From NCBI GenBank assembly GCA_028285945.1, contig JAPYNE010000022.1:124001-188000 (forward strand): a stretch of 64,000 nucleotides of DNA. Direction: 5' to 3'. Of this stretch, positions 55,049 to 64,000 are shown in pieces. Every line of letters begins with the position of its first letter. Position 1 is the first letter of the stretch. The translations under genes were made by a program, and so were the position numbers. The stretch comes from Candidatus Foliamicus numerosus. GTDB taxonomy: Bacteria > Pseudomonadota > Gammaproteobacteria > Steroidobacterales > Foliamicaceae. The notes under the pieces were generated by a model. The model had not been told where the DNA came from and searched no databases. It saw only the letters and a program-made list of their open reading frames with translations.

Positions 55049-57598
55049 TCATCTTCTGATCCGCAAGGTGGCGATGCCGCCCGGCTCCACAATGCCCGGC
55101 CGGCTTTCAATGTCTTTTCCCGCAAGGGAAACGCGCCTCGCGGAGCCGCCGGATATCTCGTATTCCTGCCGCTTGGCGGTGGGATTGAACAGCCTTATTT
55201 CCAGTTCCGCGCCCACTTGGCGGCATGATGAGACCGGCAGTTCGCCTGAGCGCATTTTGATCGGCTGATCCGTAACTTCGCCGGCGCCTCTCAAAAAGAG
55301 CATTGGACGGCGGAACTCTTCGGCCTCCCGCAGCGACAACCGGTCCTCGGCGGCGCCGCCGACCGACAAAATAAACCGGAATTCCTCGCTGCCGATGCAT
55401 TGCGCTCCAGGCGTTTCAAAATCAGGGCCGGCGCCCGCGCCCCTGCTGGCAAGATCCCTGCGCGAAAGCCAGCCCACGCAGCGGATCAGCGTCAAAGCCA
55501 GCAGGTCCGTCTCGCCGCGGTCAAGAATTTCGTACTCCTGCATGGCCAAATGGCCGATGCTGAACTTTCCCACCGCAACGAAGGAATACGAGGGGTTCAC
55601 GCTCACCCGCGCTTCGCGCTCCGGCAGGGATGTTTGCTCCTCCCGGTACGCCACTGGCCGCTCGACCAGCGAAAAGGCGGAATCGCTGGCCGTGCTGGCC
55701 ACTTTCTCCCCAAGGGGAAGCGCCAGCCTTAAGCGATGATCTTTCGCTTTGTTCGTCCAACGCAAAGTTGCGCGAACGAAAGGCTCTCCGCTGAACAGGC
55801 GCATCTTCAAAACGCCATGCGAAGCGACCCGCTCGCCGGAGGCTCCGCTGCGGCTGGCATTGAGCGACTTCGGCTGGCACAAGCGGAAGGAAATTTCCAG
55901 CTCCGCCCCATGCGCTCCGAATGGCCGCCTGCGGGCACCCGCGATTTTCGCTTCGGATATCCAGGGCGCGGAAGGAGGAGAATAGTTGTAGCTGTCCCCG
56001 GCATCGCCCTCGGAGATGATGGAGAGCGCCGTCTCAACGGCATCTCCCGAGCGGATGTTTTCGATCCTGATCCCGGACTCCGAAAGGCTCACCGAAAGCC
56101 AGTCATTGCTGATCGCAAGCCGCGTCCGGTTGTCGCTTGGCGGCAAGGGCGCCGAGGCGCCAAGGGCGGGCATTTTGGCAAAACGGAGCGCCTTGCTTTC
56201 CCATCCCTCCATTTCCAAACGCACAAACACCTCGTAGAGATGGCCTGCCGCATGCTCTGGAAAATCATCCACCGGAGAGGCGAAGGAGCGGTGCTCCTCG
56301 CAATCGCACACGATGGCTTCGCAGGGCTCGCCGGCTTGATCCTTCACTTCCAGCCCGGCGGCCTTGGCGCCTTCCAGAAAAACATGAACAGGATGCCACC
56401 CCGAACGCGATTTCACGGATGGATTAAATGCCGTCATCCGGGCGTCATCCGCAAACGGCGACGGCGCTTCGGGGCGGTTCAAGCGGGAACCCTGAAGGCC
56501 GATTTCCTCGCAGGCAAGCGTTTCCATGGCATCCAGCCGGTTTTGCACCCGCCTGAACCGAACGATCATCTCCTGATGCACCTCGTCGATGCTGCATCCG
56601 CAGATGGAATCATGCGCATGCTGCTGAAGGAGCAGTTTCCAAGTTTCCCGCAAATATCGGCGAGGGTAGCGCTCCCCTAGGCCAGCGGCCGCCAGCAATG
56701 GTTCCACTTGACCCAAAAGCCTGTCCTCCGCCTGCTGGTTCAGCCTCTTGAGGTAGCGCCGGCTCGATAAGACATCGGGCAGCACGAATGCATTCGAGTT
56801 ATCGCGAAGTTCGCCGGCCAGCACGGGCCATGGCCGGGAATCATCCGAGCATTTTTCCATTGCATGCCGATGAAGCGTTGTCTGCTTAAGACGATATTTT
56901 TTTTGCGCCGAATTAAACCGGGATATCCGATCTTTCAGGTTGTCTGGAGGCGCAAGATGGTCGCCTCCCTGGGCAAGCAGCAACGGAGCGCGGCCGGCCT
57001 TGTCGGCCAATCCGTCAAAATACCGGGTGGCGGCTTGCACGTATTCAATTTTAGAAAACGGATTCTGGTAATACCCTTGCGGCAGAAAGACGCAGCGCAC
57101 CTGATCGCCATTGGGCGAGCGCCATTCGAAAATATCGCCTTCGATCCCGGCGCCTCTCCAAACCACGGCGGCGCGGATGCCGAAGCCTTGGAAAATTTGA
57201 GGCATCTGAGCGGCATGCCCAAAGGCATCAGGCAAGTATCCCACAAAGGCATTTTGCCCATGCTCTTTGGAAACCCGGATGCCTTCCTCCAGATTTCGAA
57301 CCAGCGCTTCGCCGGAACACAAAAACTCATCCGGCATGACGTACCAGGGGCCCACATTGATACGCCCTTCCCTGGCAAACCCGGCCACCGCCTCGGCGAG
57401 GCCCGGTTCGCATTGCCCCAATAAATCCTCCAGCGCCGCCGTCTGCCCGTCAAACAGGAAATTTTCGATCTGTCCGGCCCTCAGGCTTTCCAGTATCGAC
57501 GGGAAAACACGCAGCAGCCGGGCCGTGTATTCCTCATTGGTCAGGTACCACTCGCGGTCCCAATGGGTATGGACAACAACGGATGCGTCTTTCACCAT
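55049..57598 (-). CDS. GH38 alpha-mannosidase
   Basis: An 849-residue glycoside hydrolase family 38 enzyme. The N-terminal metal-binding HTHWDREWY, the catalytic nucleophile region GYLPDAFGHAAQMPQI (aspartate), and HAHDSICGCSIDEVH in the helical domain are all present. A long C-terminal beta-sandwich region follows. GH38 enzymes release alpha-linked mannose from mannosides or N-glycans. No signal peptide is seen, so it would act in the cytoplasm on imported oligosaccharides. It begins 5 bp after the MalG-type permease stop. The ATG at 57598 was chosen because the longer in-frame reading runs through the permease gene. Confidence 0.92.
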   Translation of the reverse strand: MVKDASVVVHTHWDREWYLTNEEYTARLLRVFPSILESLRAGQIENFLFDGQTAALEDLLGQCEPGLAEAVAGFAREGRINVGPWYVMPDEFLCSGEALVRNLEEGIRVSKEHGQNAFVGYLPDAFGHAAQMPQIFQGFGIRAAVVWRGAGIEGDIFEWRSPNGDQVRCVFLPQGYYQNPFSKIEYVQAATRYFDGLADKAGRAPLLLAQGGDHLAPPDNLKDRISRFNSAQKKYRLKQTTLHRHAMEKCSDDSRPWPVLAGELRDNSNAFVLPDVLSSRRYLKRLNQQAEDRLLGQVEPLLAAAGLGERYPRRYLRETWKLLLQQHAHDSICGCSIDEVHQEMIVRFRRVQNRLDAMETLACEEIGLQGSRLNRPEAPSPFADDARMTAFNPSVKSRSGWHPVHVFLEGAKAAGLEVKDQAGEPCEAIVCDCEEHRSFASPVDDFPEHAAGHLYEVFVRLEMEGWESKALRFAKMPALGASAPLPPSDNRTRLAISNDWLSVSLSESGIRIENIRSGDAVETALSIISEGDAGDSYNYSPPSAPWISEAKIAGARRRPFGAHGAELEISFRLCQPKSLNASRSGASGERVASHGVLKMRLFSGEPFVRATLRWTNKAKDHRLRLALPLGEKVASTASDSAFSLVERPVAYREEQTSLPEREARVSVNPSYSFVAVGKFSIGHLAMQEYEILDRGETDLLALTLIRCVGWLSRRDLASRGAGAGPDFETPGAQCIGSEEFRFILSVGGAAEDRLSLREAEEFRRPMLFLRGAGEVTDQPIKMRSGELPVSSCRQVGAELEIRLFNPTAKRQEYEISGGSARRVSLAGKDIESRPGIVEPGGIATLRIRR

Positions 57599-57603
57599 GC
57601 GCG

Positions 57604-58479
57604 TTAGCCTTTTACGGCGCCTCTCAAGGCGCCCGAGACAAAGAATCTCTGGGTGAAGAGAAAAACCGCGATGGTGGGAATGATCGACAGGATCGCTCCG
57701 GCGGCCACAAGCCGCCAATCCTTGCCGAAAGCCCCGGCGAGTTTGTTCACGCCCAGCGGCAGCGTGAATCCGGCCTGGTCGTCCATGATGACCAGCGGCC
57801 AGAGAAAATCCCCCCAAACGCCCACGAAAGTGAAAACAGCAAGGGTCGCCAAAGCCGGTTTGACCAATGGCAGCATCACATGCCGCCAAATCCGGAATCG
57901 GTTAACGCCCTCTATGCGGGCGGATTCCTCTAGTTGCTGGGGGATGGCCAAAAACGCCTGCCGCATCAGGAAAATGCCGAAGGCGGTGCAAGCGTGCGGA
58001 ATCATCAACCCGAGAAAGGAATTATTCAGCCCCAAAGCGACCGCGATGCCGTAAAGCGGGATCATCAGCAACTGGAACGGCAGCATCATGGTGCTGATGA
58101 GCACGAGGAAAATTGAATTTTTCCCGGCGAAGGACATTCGCGCCAAGGGATAGGCGGCCAATGAGCAAAAAACCAGATTGCACGAAACGGCTATGACCGC
58201 CACGAACACGCTGTTGATGAAATAGCTGAAAAACGGCAGGGCCTGGAACACGCGCCCGAAGTTCCTCAAAGTGGGTTGCTCCGGCAGGAATTGGGGCGGG
58301 TATTGAAATATATTCTCCGAGCCCGATTTCATGGCTGTTGACAGCAGCCAGGCAAAGGGGCCGATAAAAACAGCAGCCACTGCAATCAAAACGGCGTACC
58401 GCAACAGCACATGGCCAATCGAGGCGAAACTTCCCCGGTGCCGGCGAGGCGCGAATGCCGTGATTCGCGGTTTCATCAC
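57604..58479 (-). CDS. ABC sugar permease, MalG type
   Basis: A 291-residue inner-membrane permease with six membrane helices and the EAA loop EESARIEGVNRFRIWRHVMLPLVKPALA (read in parts). The N-terminal PRRHRGSF... tail is cytoplasmic. It pairs with the MalF-type permease 16 bp upstream. Start ATG 58479 or the next codon's ATG at 58476. Confidence 0.92.
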   Translation of the reverse strand: MMKPRITAFAPRRHRGSFASIGHVLLRYAVLIAVAAVFIGPFAWLLSTAMKSGSENIFQYPPQFLPEQPTLRNFGRVFQALPFFSYFINSVFVAVIAVSCNLVFCSLAAYPLARMSFAGKNSIFLVLISTMMLPFQLLMIPLYGIAVALGLNNSFLGLMIPHACTAFGIFLMRQAFLAIPQQLEESARIEGVNRFRIWRHVMLPLVKPALATLAVFTFVGVWGDFLWPLVIMDDQAGFTLPLGVNKLAGAFGKDWRLVAAGAILSIIPTIAVFLFTQRFFVSGALRGAVKG

Positions 58480-58495
58480 GGACAGGGCCGGCCGG

Positions 58496-59365
58496 TCATC
58501 GCTTTGCGTGGCCGGCGTCGCGGGTGAGCCTGAGGTTCAGAATAGAGAGCACGAAGGTGGCGACGAACAATGCGATGCCGGCGGCCGAGGCATAACCCAT
58601 ATCGAATTCAACAAAAGCGTTCTGATAAACGAAAAACACAAGCGTTTCAGTCTGCCCCAAAGGACCGCCCCGGGTCATGATGAAAACCTCGTCGAAAATC
58701 TTCATTGCCGCTATCGAGGAAATGACTGCGACCAGGGCGATGTAGGGCCTGAGCATGGGGATGGTGATGAAAAGGGTTTGCCTGATTCTGCTCACTCCCT
58801 GCAGCTCGGCGGCCTCATAGAGGGCCTTCGGGATGGACTGCAGGCCAGCCAAGTAAATGACCATGTAAAACCCCATCCCGCTCCAGACCGTGACCGCCAT
58901 CACGGCGAACAGCGATACCGAGGGCGTTGCGAGCCAGGCGATGGGATCATCGACAAGGCCCAGGTTCCGCAAGATGAAATTGAGGGCCCCGTTCTCCTCG
59001 TACACCCACTTCCACATCAATCCGGTCACCACCAGGGAGGTCACCACGGGCAGGTAGTAAATGCCCCGGAATACCGCAATGCCGGGCAGCTTCCGGTTGA
59101 CCAGGGCAGCCAGGAAAATAGGAGCGAATGAAAGCACGGGAACCACCACCGCCAGATAGAGCAGGCTGTTGCCAAGCGCGTTCCAGAAAAAAGGGTCCTT
59201 GAGCAGCCGCCGGTATTGATCCAGCCCCACAAAGCGATGCGCCTCGATCATGTTGTAGTCGCTGAAGCTGATCACGAGCGCGCTCGCCATCGGAAGGAGG
59301 ACGAATATCCCGATAATCAGTATTGCGGGGCACAAAAAAATATAAGGCGTCAATTTGCGAAACAT
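58496..59365 (-). CDS. ABC sugar permease, MalF type
   Basis: A 289-residue permease with six membrane helices and the EAA loop YEAAELQGVSRIRQTLFITIPMLRP (read in parts). Both permeases are of the CUT1 class, which imports oligosaccharides and polyols. It lies 47 bp downstream of the ROK kinase gene. Confidence 0.92.
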   Translation of the reverse strand: MFRKLTPYIFLCPAILIIGIFVLLPMASALVISFSDYNMIEAHRFVGLDQYRRLLKDPFFWNALGNSLLYLAVVVPVLSFAPIFLAALVNRKLPGIAVFRGIYYLPVVTSLVVTGLMWKWVYEENGALNFILRNLGLVDDPIAWLATPSVSLFAVMAVTVWSGMGFYMVIYLAGLQSIPKALYEAAELQGVSRIRQTLFITIPMLRPYIALVAVISSIAAMKIFDEVFIMTRGGPLGQTETLVFFVYQNAFVEFDMGYASAAGIALFVATFVLSILNLRLTRDAGHAKR

Positions 59366-59412
59366 CGGATCAGGTCCTGTTCACGCTATGCGCCGCCGCC
59401 CCGCCGGACGGG

Positions 59413-60357
59413 TCAGCTTTGTATCCCAAGCTCCTGCCAAGCCATCAGCCCCGCCCCCACCATGGCCGCGTCATTGCCCAAAAGCGCGGGCCTCACATCC
59501 ATATCGCAGGGCAGGTTGAATCGCCGATTGATATCCATCAAGGTTTTCTGGAACTCCCGCCACCATGTTTCTTTCGATTCAATCATGCCGCCTCCAATGA
59601 TGATCGTATCGGGATCGTAGTTCCACTGTATGTTGTGGCAGGTTCGCGCCAAAAGCCGGATCCACCGCGATAGGGCCGCCCGCGCGATGTCGCTGGAAGG
59701 AAGCCCGGAAATCACCGCATGGCCGTCCGGAAACAAGCCCAGCGCATCCGCGCTCGGGTTGCCCTCGCTCAGTATCTGCCGGGCGATATTTCCGAGGCCA
59801 TCCCCCGATAGCGCTGTTTCCAAAGGCTGCCATTCGTCCGCATCCGACAGGCCGCCAACCAGTGTTTGCCCGAAATGGCCCGACAGCGCGAAGGCGCCCT
59901 CGCGAACGCCGCCCTTGGAATAAATGGCGCCGCCCAGCCCGGTGCCCAAAGCCAGCAGGACGATATCCTTATCCATGAGGGCTTGCTTGCGCGCTTCGGC
60001 GTAAAGGGCGCAATTGCCATCGTTATCGACAACCACCCGCTGGCTGAGCATCGACTCGAAGGCTTCTTTGATCTTAAAGCCGCTCCATCCCGGCATGAGG
60101 TCGGCGGCCCCGCCAATGATGCCCCGTTCCTTGCGCACCGTTCCGGCGGTGGATATGCCGCCGCCTGCAAGGCGGCCTGCATTGTTTCGCTGGAGGACGG
60201 CGCGGGTGGCATCCTGGGCGGCCGCCATGACGCCGGCAGGCCCTTCGCGCGCCCGCGACGGCATGTTTATGTGATCGGCAATTCCGCCCGATGGCGCAAT
60301 CAAACCGGATTTGATTTTGGTGCCTCCGATATCGTACGCGATCACATGCTTATTCAT
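59413..60357 (-). CDS. ROK family sugar kinase (possible N-acetylmannosamine kinase)
   Basis: A 314-residue ROK kinase. The ATP/sugar motif YDIGGTKIKSGLI is at the N terminus, DNDGNCALYAEARKQA carries the catalytic aspartate region, and LGTGLGGAIYSKGG follows. The zinc-binding CxCGxxGCxE motif after the conserved GH is missing; the segment reads GHFGQTLVGGLSDADEW instead. With NanE in the same operon, N-acetylmannosamine is the likeliest substrate, but glucose, mannose or GlcNAc are possible. The start overlaps the end of the binding-protein gene by 8 bp. Confidence 0.78.
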   Translation of the reverse strand: MNKHVIAYDIGGTKIKSGLIAPSGGIADHINMPSRAREGPAGVMAAAQDATRAVLQRNNAGRLAGGGISTAGTVRKERGIIGGAADLMPGWSGFKIKEAFESMLSQRVVVDNDGNCALYAEARKQALMDKDIVLLALGTGLGGAIYSKGGVREGAFALSGHFGQTLVGGLSDADEWQPLETALSGDGLGNIARQILSEGNPSADALGLFPDGHAVISGLPSSDIARAALSRWIRLLARTCHNIQWNYDPDTIIIGGGMIESKETWWREFQKTLMDINRRFNLPCDMDVRPALLGNDAAMVGAGLMAWQELGIQS

Positions 60358-61621
60358 GCCGCGCCCGCGAGATGTTGCCCCAGTCGCTGATCAGCTGGTC
60401 CGCCCCTTCCTCCACGGACACCTCGCCCAGCATGACCTTTTGGGTTTGCAGAATAAACGCGGCGCGAAGCCTGGAGTAGCGGGCCAGCGGTGGCAGCAGA
60501 ACGCCGCCATGCCGGATCTGACTGATCGAGTGGGCCCTTGCCGTTTCGTAATGATCGCGGATGCCGGCAGTCGCGAAAAACGGGTTCTCCAGGCTTCGCG
60601 GCGTGGAAGGCAGCACCGGAACCCGCTTCGCCATTTCGGTCTGCTTTTGAGGCGAGGTGATAAAAACGATGAACTCGAATGCTTCCGCGGGGCGCTCCGT
60701 CTGCTTGGGAACCACCAGATTCATCGCGGCGATATTGGTCCGCCCTTCATCCGCGTTAGGGTGCGGCCTCACCACGATATCCGCCATCAGCCCAGGCGCA
60801 TTCAGCTCGATATTCCGGAGCATTTGCATTCCGCTCAGCAACATGGCCAGCTCTCCGGATTGAAATAAATCAACCGCTTTTTGGTGGCCCTCTATGAGCA
60901 CCGAGGGCGGAATGGACCCGCTTGCGTAAAGTTCAGCGTAATAGCGAAGCAATTTTCTGGCCGATGCCCCGGACAAGCCGTAAGCAGGGAGGTCGTTGCT
61001 AATCTCGCCGCCGAGAAGCACATAGTTTTCCATCGGCTCGCCGCCGTCGAAGCTCGGGAAATAAGTGTATTTCCCGGTCGCTTCCCGAACCGACCTGCCA
61101 ATCCTCGGGATATCCTCGATCGTATCGGGCAAGCTGACACCGGCCTGCTCGAAGATGGATCGGTTGTATATGGCTATGCTGGCCGACAAATACCACGGGA
61201 TCCCGAAATGTTTGCCGTTGAGGCGGTTGGCGGACCACACGGCAGGGTTGTACTCGGCGATGGCTTCAGGCGCCAGGAACAGGGTTGGATCCTCAAGCGC
61301 GTTGAACTCCGCCAGCTTCGAGGAAAATTGGGGATTCAGATTGGCTACATCCGGAGCGGTTCCGGCGGCTACGGAGGACAAAAGCTTCCGCTCCATATCC
61401 GCCCAGGCCACATCGACCCATTTCACCGCCACATCGGGATTGCGCTGCTCGAATTCGGCGATGGAGGAAAGGATGTAATCGTCGAGAATGGGGGAAAGCT
61501 GCATGGTCCAGAACTCGATTTCCGCCTTGCCTGGAACGTCGCCGGGGCGGGCTTGGAGCGCGGGCCACGACAAGCCTGTCGCCAGCAGGAAAATCGCCAG
61601 CAACCGCGGGGGATTCATCAT
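60350..61621 (-). CDS. ABC sugar-binding protein (extracellular solute-binding family 1)
   Basis: A 423-residue periplasmic binding protein with a signal peptide (hydrophobic segment about residues 5-18, cleavage near LQA|RP). The fold begins IEFWTMQLSPILDDYILSSIAEFEQRNPDVAVKWVDV (read in parts), typical of CUT1 carbohydrate-binding proteins. It would deliver the sugar to the two permeases encoded downstream. The ATG at 61621 overlaps the nanE stop by 4 bp. Confidence 0.9.
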   Translation of the reverse strand: MMNPPRLLAIFLLATGLSWPALQARPGDVPGKAEIEFWTMQLSPILDDYILSSIAEFEQRNPDVAVKWVDVAWADMERKLLSSVAAGTAPDVANLNPQFSSKLAEFNALEDPTLFLAPEAIAEYNPAVWSANRLNGKHFGIPWYLSASIAIYNRSIFEQAGVSLPDTIEDIPRIGRSVREATGKYTYFPSFDGGEPMENYVLLGGEISNDLPAYGLSGASARKLLRYYAELYASGSIPPSVLIEGHQKAVDLFQSGELAMLLSGMQMLRNIELNAPGLMADIVVRPHPNADEGRTNIAAMNLVVPKQTERPAEAFEFIVFITSPQKQTEMAKRVPVLPSTPRSLENPFFATAGIRDHYETARAHSISQIRHGGVLLPPLARYSRLRAAFILQTQKVMLGEVSVEEGADQLISDWGNISRARHE

Positions 61622-62409
61622 GCGCCGAAATTCCGCCCCCCGGTGCCGGCGGGCGCTGCGGCAGCCGCGGCGGGACGGCGGCGCATGGGGAGGACGCGCC
61701 CCGGTTCGCAAGGCGGGGATTCCAGGCCCTTCGCGAACCAGCCCGTCATTGTTTCAAGCCGCGTCAACGCCGTCCCGATGGTCACCCCCCAAGCTCCCAG
61801 CTGGCGCGCCCGCCAAGCCTTGTCCGGCGTGTTGTAGCGGCCTTCCGCGATCACGCGGGGCGCGATTTTCACGGCGCTGCTCAAGAAATCGTAATCCGGC
61901 TCCTCCGGCGTGCTCCCGCCAACGTATCCGGACAGGGTTGTGCCGATAAAGCCCACATCGACGGCCAGCGCGAAATGAACGTCCTGTATGGACGCGCAAT
62001 CGGCCATGGCATGGCAGTCGCCGGCAAGAATGGCCTCGGCGATTTTTTCCCGCCGCGTGGGCCTGGGACGGTGGGTGGCATCGAAGGCGATGATATCGGC
62101 GCCCGCATCGGCCAAGGCCAGCACATCGCCGATATCCGGAGTGATCCGCACATCGGTATTCTCCAGGTCGCGCTTGACGATGCCGATCACGGGAATGCCG
62201 CTTGCGCGGCGCACTTTCGTCACCCTTTCAACGCCTTCTATCCTCAAGGCCTTGGCGCCGCCTCTTTCACAAGCCAGCGCCATGGCCACAACGATTTCGT
62301 CCTGGTCGAGCGGCCCGCCGGCAACCGGCTGGCAAGAGGCGATGACCCCGCCCTCGACCATCCGGTCGAGGGCTTCGGTCGTGAAGCGCTTCATGCTCTG
62401 CCCGTCCAA
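61618..62409 (-). CDS. nanE: N-acetylmannosamine-6-phosphate 2-epimerase
   Basis: NanE turns ManNAc-6-P into GlcNAc-6-P. The TIM barrel is complete: GGVIASCQPVAGGPLD near the start, GAKALRIEGVERV, IPVIGIVKRD with the catalytic lysine, FDATHRPRP, and VIAEGRYNTPDKA. At 263 residues it is some 30 residues longer than usual; the extra C-terminal tail (RRRPAAAAAAPAGTGGRNFG) is low in complexity and overlaps the next start codon. It sits first after the receptor in the glycan operon. No sialic acid lyase (nanA) is in the window. Confidence 0.9.
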   Translation of the reverse strand: MDGQSMKRFTTEALDRMVEGGVIASCQPVAGGPLDQDEIVVAMALACERGGAKALRIEGVERVTKVRRASGIPVIGIVKRDLENTDVRITPDIGDVLALADAGADIIAFDATHRPRPTRREKIAEAILAGDCHAMADCASIQDVHFALAVDVGFIGTTLSGYVGGSTPEEPDYDFLSSAVKIAPRVIAEGRYNTPDKAWRARQLGAWGVTIGTALTRLETMTGWFAKGLESPPCEPGRVLPMRRRPAAAAAAPAGTGGRNFGA

Positions 62410-62473
62410 CCCGAAAAGCCCGGAGAAGACCGCTCCTTGGGGCTTTCGCGAGGGATGATTCCGATTGCGCTGA

Positions 62474-64000
62474 TCAGAAGTTTACGTTGATCCCCGCAAG
62501 GATGCGGCGGTCGTTGTCGTACAGCTTGGAGGGACGCGACCGGACCAGATGGAACTGATCGACGTTCTCATCAAGGATATTGAGCGCGTCAAATGTGATT
62601 TGCACCTGCTCATTCACATCGAAGCTTGCCGAGAAATCGAGCTGCCCGTAAGCGTCGGTCCAGATTTCAGAACCAAAATACGCCGCCTCGTTAAGGTATT
62701 CGGACCGGTAGTTGTAGCTCAAGCGGGCATCGAAACGGTTGTCCTCGTAGTAGCCGGTCAAATTGAGCACATGGTCCGACGCCCCCACCACAATCCCCGA
62801 GCCGGCGACATTGAGCGGATCCCTCTCCTGCGAAGTATCAGCATCGGTGAGCGTGTAGTTCACAACCACCCCGAAGCGATCGAGAAGAGGTTGCTGATAA
62901 AGCAATTCGATGCCCGATATGGTTGCGTTCTGGCCATTTCGGGGCGTCGAGAACTTGATCGATATCGTGTCGCCCGTTTGCAGGTCAACGCGGTCCTCCT
63001 GGCTGGTGGAGGAAACGAGATTGCCCGAAATATCCTTCAGGAAAAGCGTGCCTGCCAAGATGGCGCCTTCCGCAAAGTACCACTCCAGAGAAACATCGAA
63101 CTGGCTGGCTGTAATGGGCTCCAGGACCGGATTGCCCCGGGTGCCGGCGCGCGTGTTCTCGAAAAAGTTTTCGCGAACGCCGAGGGCCTGCGGATCAGGG
63201 CGCGACATGACTCTCGCGGCGGCAAGCCGCAGCTTAAGATCGCTGGCCAGGTCGTAGCTGATGTTCACGTTCGGCAGGAATTCGGTGTAGGAGTTGTCGA
63301 TCGTCACCAGCGATGCCTTGCAGGTGTCCGGGCGGCAGCCGAAAGCGCCGGCCAGCAAGGAGGCGTTCGGCGTCATTTGCGCGGCGGCGCCATCGGCATC
63401 GCCTTGGATGACATACCCCGTTGACTCCACATTGGTTCGCACCGCGCGAAAGCCAACATCGCCGCTGATTCCGCCTGCGCCGAACTCGCTTTTCACATAC
63501 ACGGCCATGGATTCCTCCCTCACCCCCCAAGTGTCGGTGAGAGTGGGCAGCGTAATGACCGGGATTTGCGGGTCGGTGACCGCCCGGGCGGTGGCGGAGT
63601 CGATGAGGATGTAGTCGGCGCCCCGTTTGCCGGCAGTGAAGTCGCTGATCCTGTGCTGCGTGGTCGCGCTGCCGAGATAGCGGCCGCCGCCGGGCTCCCT
63701 TCGGGTAATCAGCCAAACGCCGTCCGAATCGGGCCGGAGGTTGTTCGCCGCGCACCAGCCCCCGTCGAGGCTTATGTGGTCGTCGTCGCCGCACCAGTGG
63801 TAGCCCGTTGAAAAGCTGTCCCGCCCGGTCTCGCGCTCGCGCCCCAGAAAGCCGAACTTCACCAGATTGAAAAATCCCGCGCTCAAATCCTGCTCGAAAT
63901 CGACACCTAAGTAGGTCTCCTCCTCGTGGTTGACGATCGAGGTGGCGTTGGACCACTCAAGCGGCCGCTCAAGGTACTCTTCGTCGGTTTCCTCCTGCCC
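62474..64000 (-). CDS. TonB-dependent receptor, glycan-uptake type (3' part)
   Basis: The C-terminal 508 residues of an outer-membrane receptor that continues beyond the right edge; the frame is open to 64000 (EEYLERPLEWSNATS and HEEETYLGVDFEQDL can be read upstream of the first start-like codon). The segments FLPNVNISYDLASDLKLRLAAARVMSRPDPQAL (read in parts) and NPVLEPITASQFDVSLEWYF match the Xanthomonas/Caulobacter group of receptors for oligosaccharides. The C terminus ends in phenylalanine (GINVNF), as barrel proteins do. It is probably the entry gate for the substrate of the operon downstream. Confidence 0.9.
   Translation of the reverse strand, partial: GQEETDEEYLERPLEWSNATSIVNHEEETYLGVDFEQDLSAGFFNLVKFGFLGRERETGRDSFSTGYHWCGDDDHISLDGGWCAANNLRPDSDGVWLITRREPGGGRYLGSATTQHRISDFTAGKRGADYILIDSATARAVTDPQIPVITLPTLTDTWGVREESMAVYVKSEFGAGGISGDVGFRAVRTNVESTGYVIQGDADGAAAQMTPNASLLAGAFGCRPDTCKASLVTIDNSYTEFLPNVNISYDLASDLKLRLAAARVMSRPDPQALGVRENFFENTRAGTRGNPVLEPITASQFDVSLEWYFAEGAILAGTLFLKDISGNLVSSTSQEDRVDLQTGDTISIKFSTPRNGQNATISGIELLYQQPLLDRFGVVVNYTLTDADTSQERDPLNVAGSGIVVGASDHVLNLTGYYEDNRFDARLSYNYRSEYLNEAAYFGSEIWTDAYGQLDFSASFDVNEQVQITFDALNILDENVDQFHLVRSRPSKLYDNDRRILAGINVNF

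Overview
The window is GC-rich bacterial chromosome, most likely from an uncultivated gammaproteobacterium. The evidence is the yebC-ruvC-ruvA-ruvB-tolQ order, a sucA-sucB-lpdA operon, AcnA, a fused aspartokinase/homoserine dehydrogenase (ThrA) and TonB-dependent receptors. It also carries mevalonate-pathway genes (a class II HMG-CoA reductase fused to mevalonate kinase, then type I IPP isomerase), which is unusual for a proteobacterium. No species assignment can be made from the sequence alone.

Layout. 1-3261 (minus): tolQ (partial), ruvB, ruvA, ruvC, yebC. 3325-9003 (minus): 2-oxoglutarate dehydrogenase operon. 9058-13253: envelope glycosylation module (GT2 synthase, small LAB_N membrane protein, ArnT-like transferase, UDP-sugar epimerase). 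13370-13894: thpR. 13921-18439: a 4.5-kb integrase-less island bounded by a 15-bp repeat of the tRNA-Arg(CCT) 3' end; it holds an AbiE toxin-antitoxin pair and a putative type II restriction-modification pair. 18667-24066: TonB receptor, HMGR-MVK fusion, idi. 24829-30154: fumC, purB, mnmA, MFS. 30299-37589: Uma2 protein, AbrB-PIN toxin-antitoxin pair, and a type III restriction system whose mod and res genes are separated by HicAB and a broken VapBC. 37706-46838: VOC protein, MFS, acnA, ABC exporter, tatD, GST. 46902-48410: solitary DNA methyltransferase. 48385-52270: thrC and thrA without thrB. 52418-64000 (minus): a compact nine-gene glycan-use operon (TonB receptor, NanE, sugar-binding protein, ROK kinase, two permeases, GH38 mannosidase, ABC ATPase, DUF4127 protein).

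The most interesting non-coding signal is a family of about 110-bp palindromic elements (eight copies, plus partial and tandem forms). They fill four of the five gene-free stretches longer than 300 bp, and one sits inside the sucAB operon. Each copy has 28-31-bp arms that pair almost perfectly within the copy but differ between copies, around a core of usually 48-49 bp. Most cores hold two small hairpins whose TCC-type loops are kept while their stems change on both sides. This compensatory pattern points to a structured DNA or RNA element rather than a simple copied repeat. I do not recognise it as a named family.

The lists below are from reading by eye. No database search, folding or alignment program was run.
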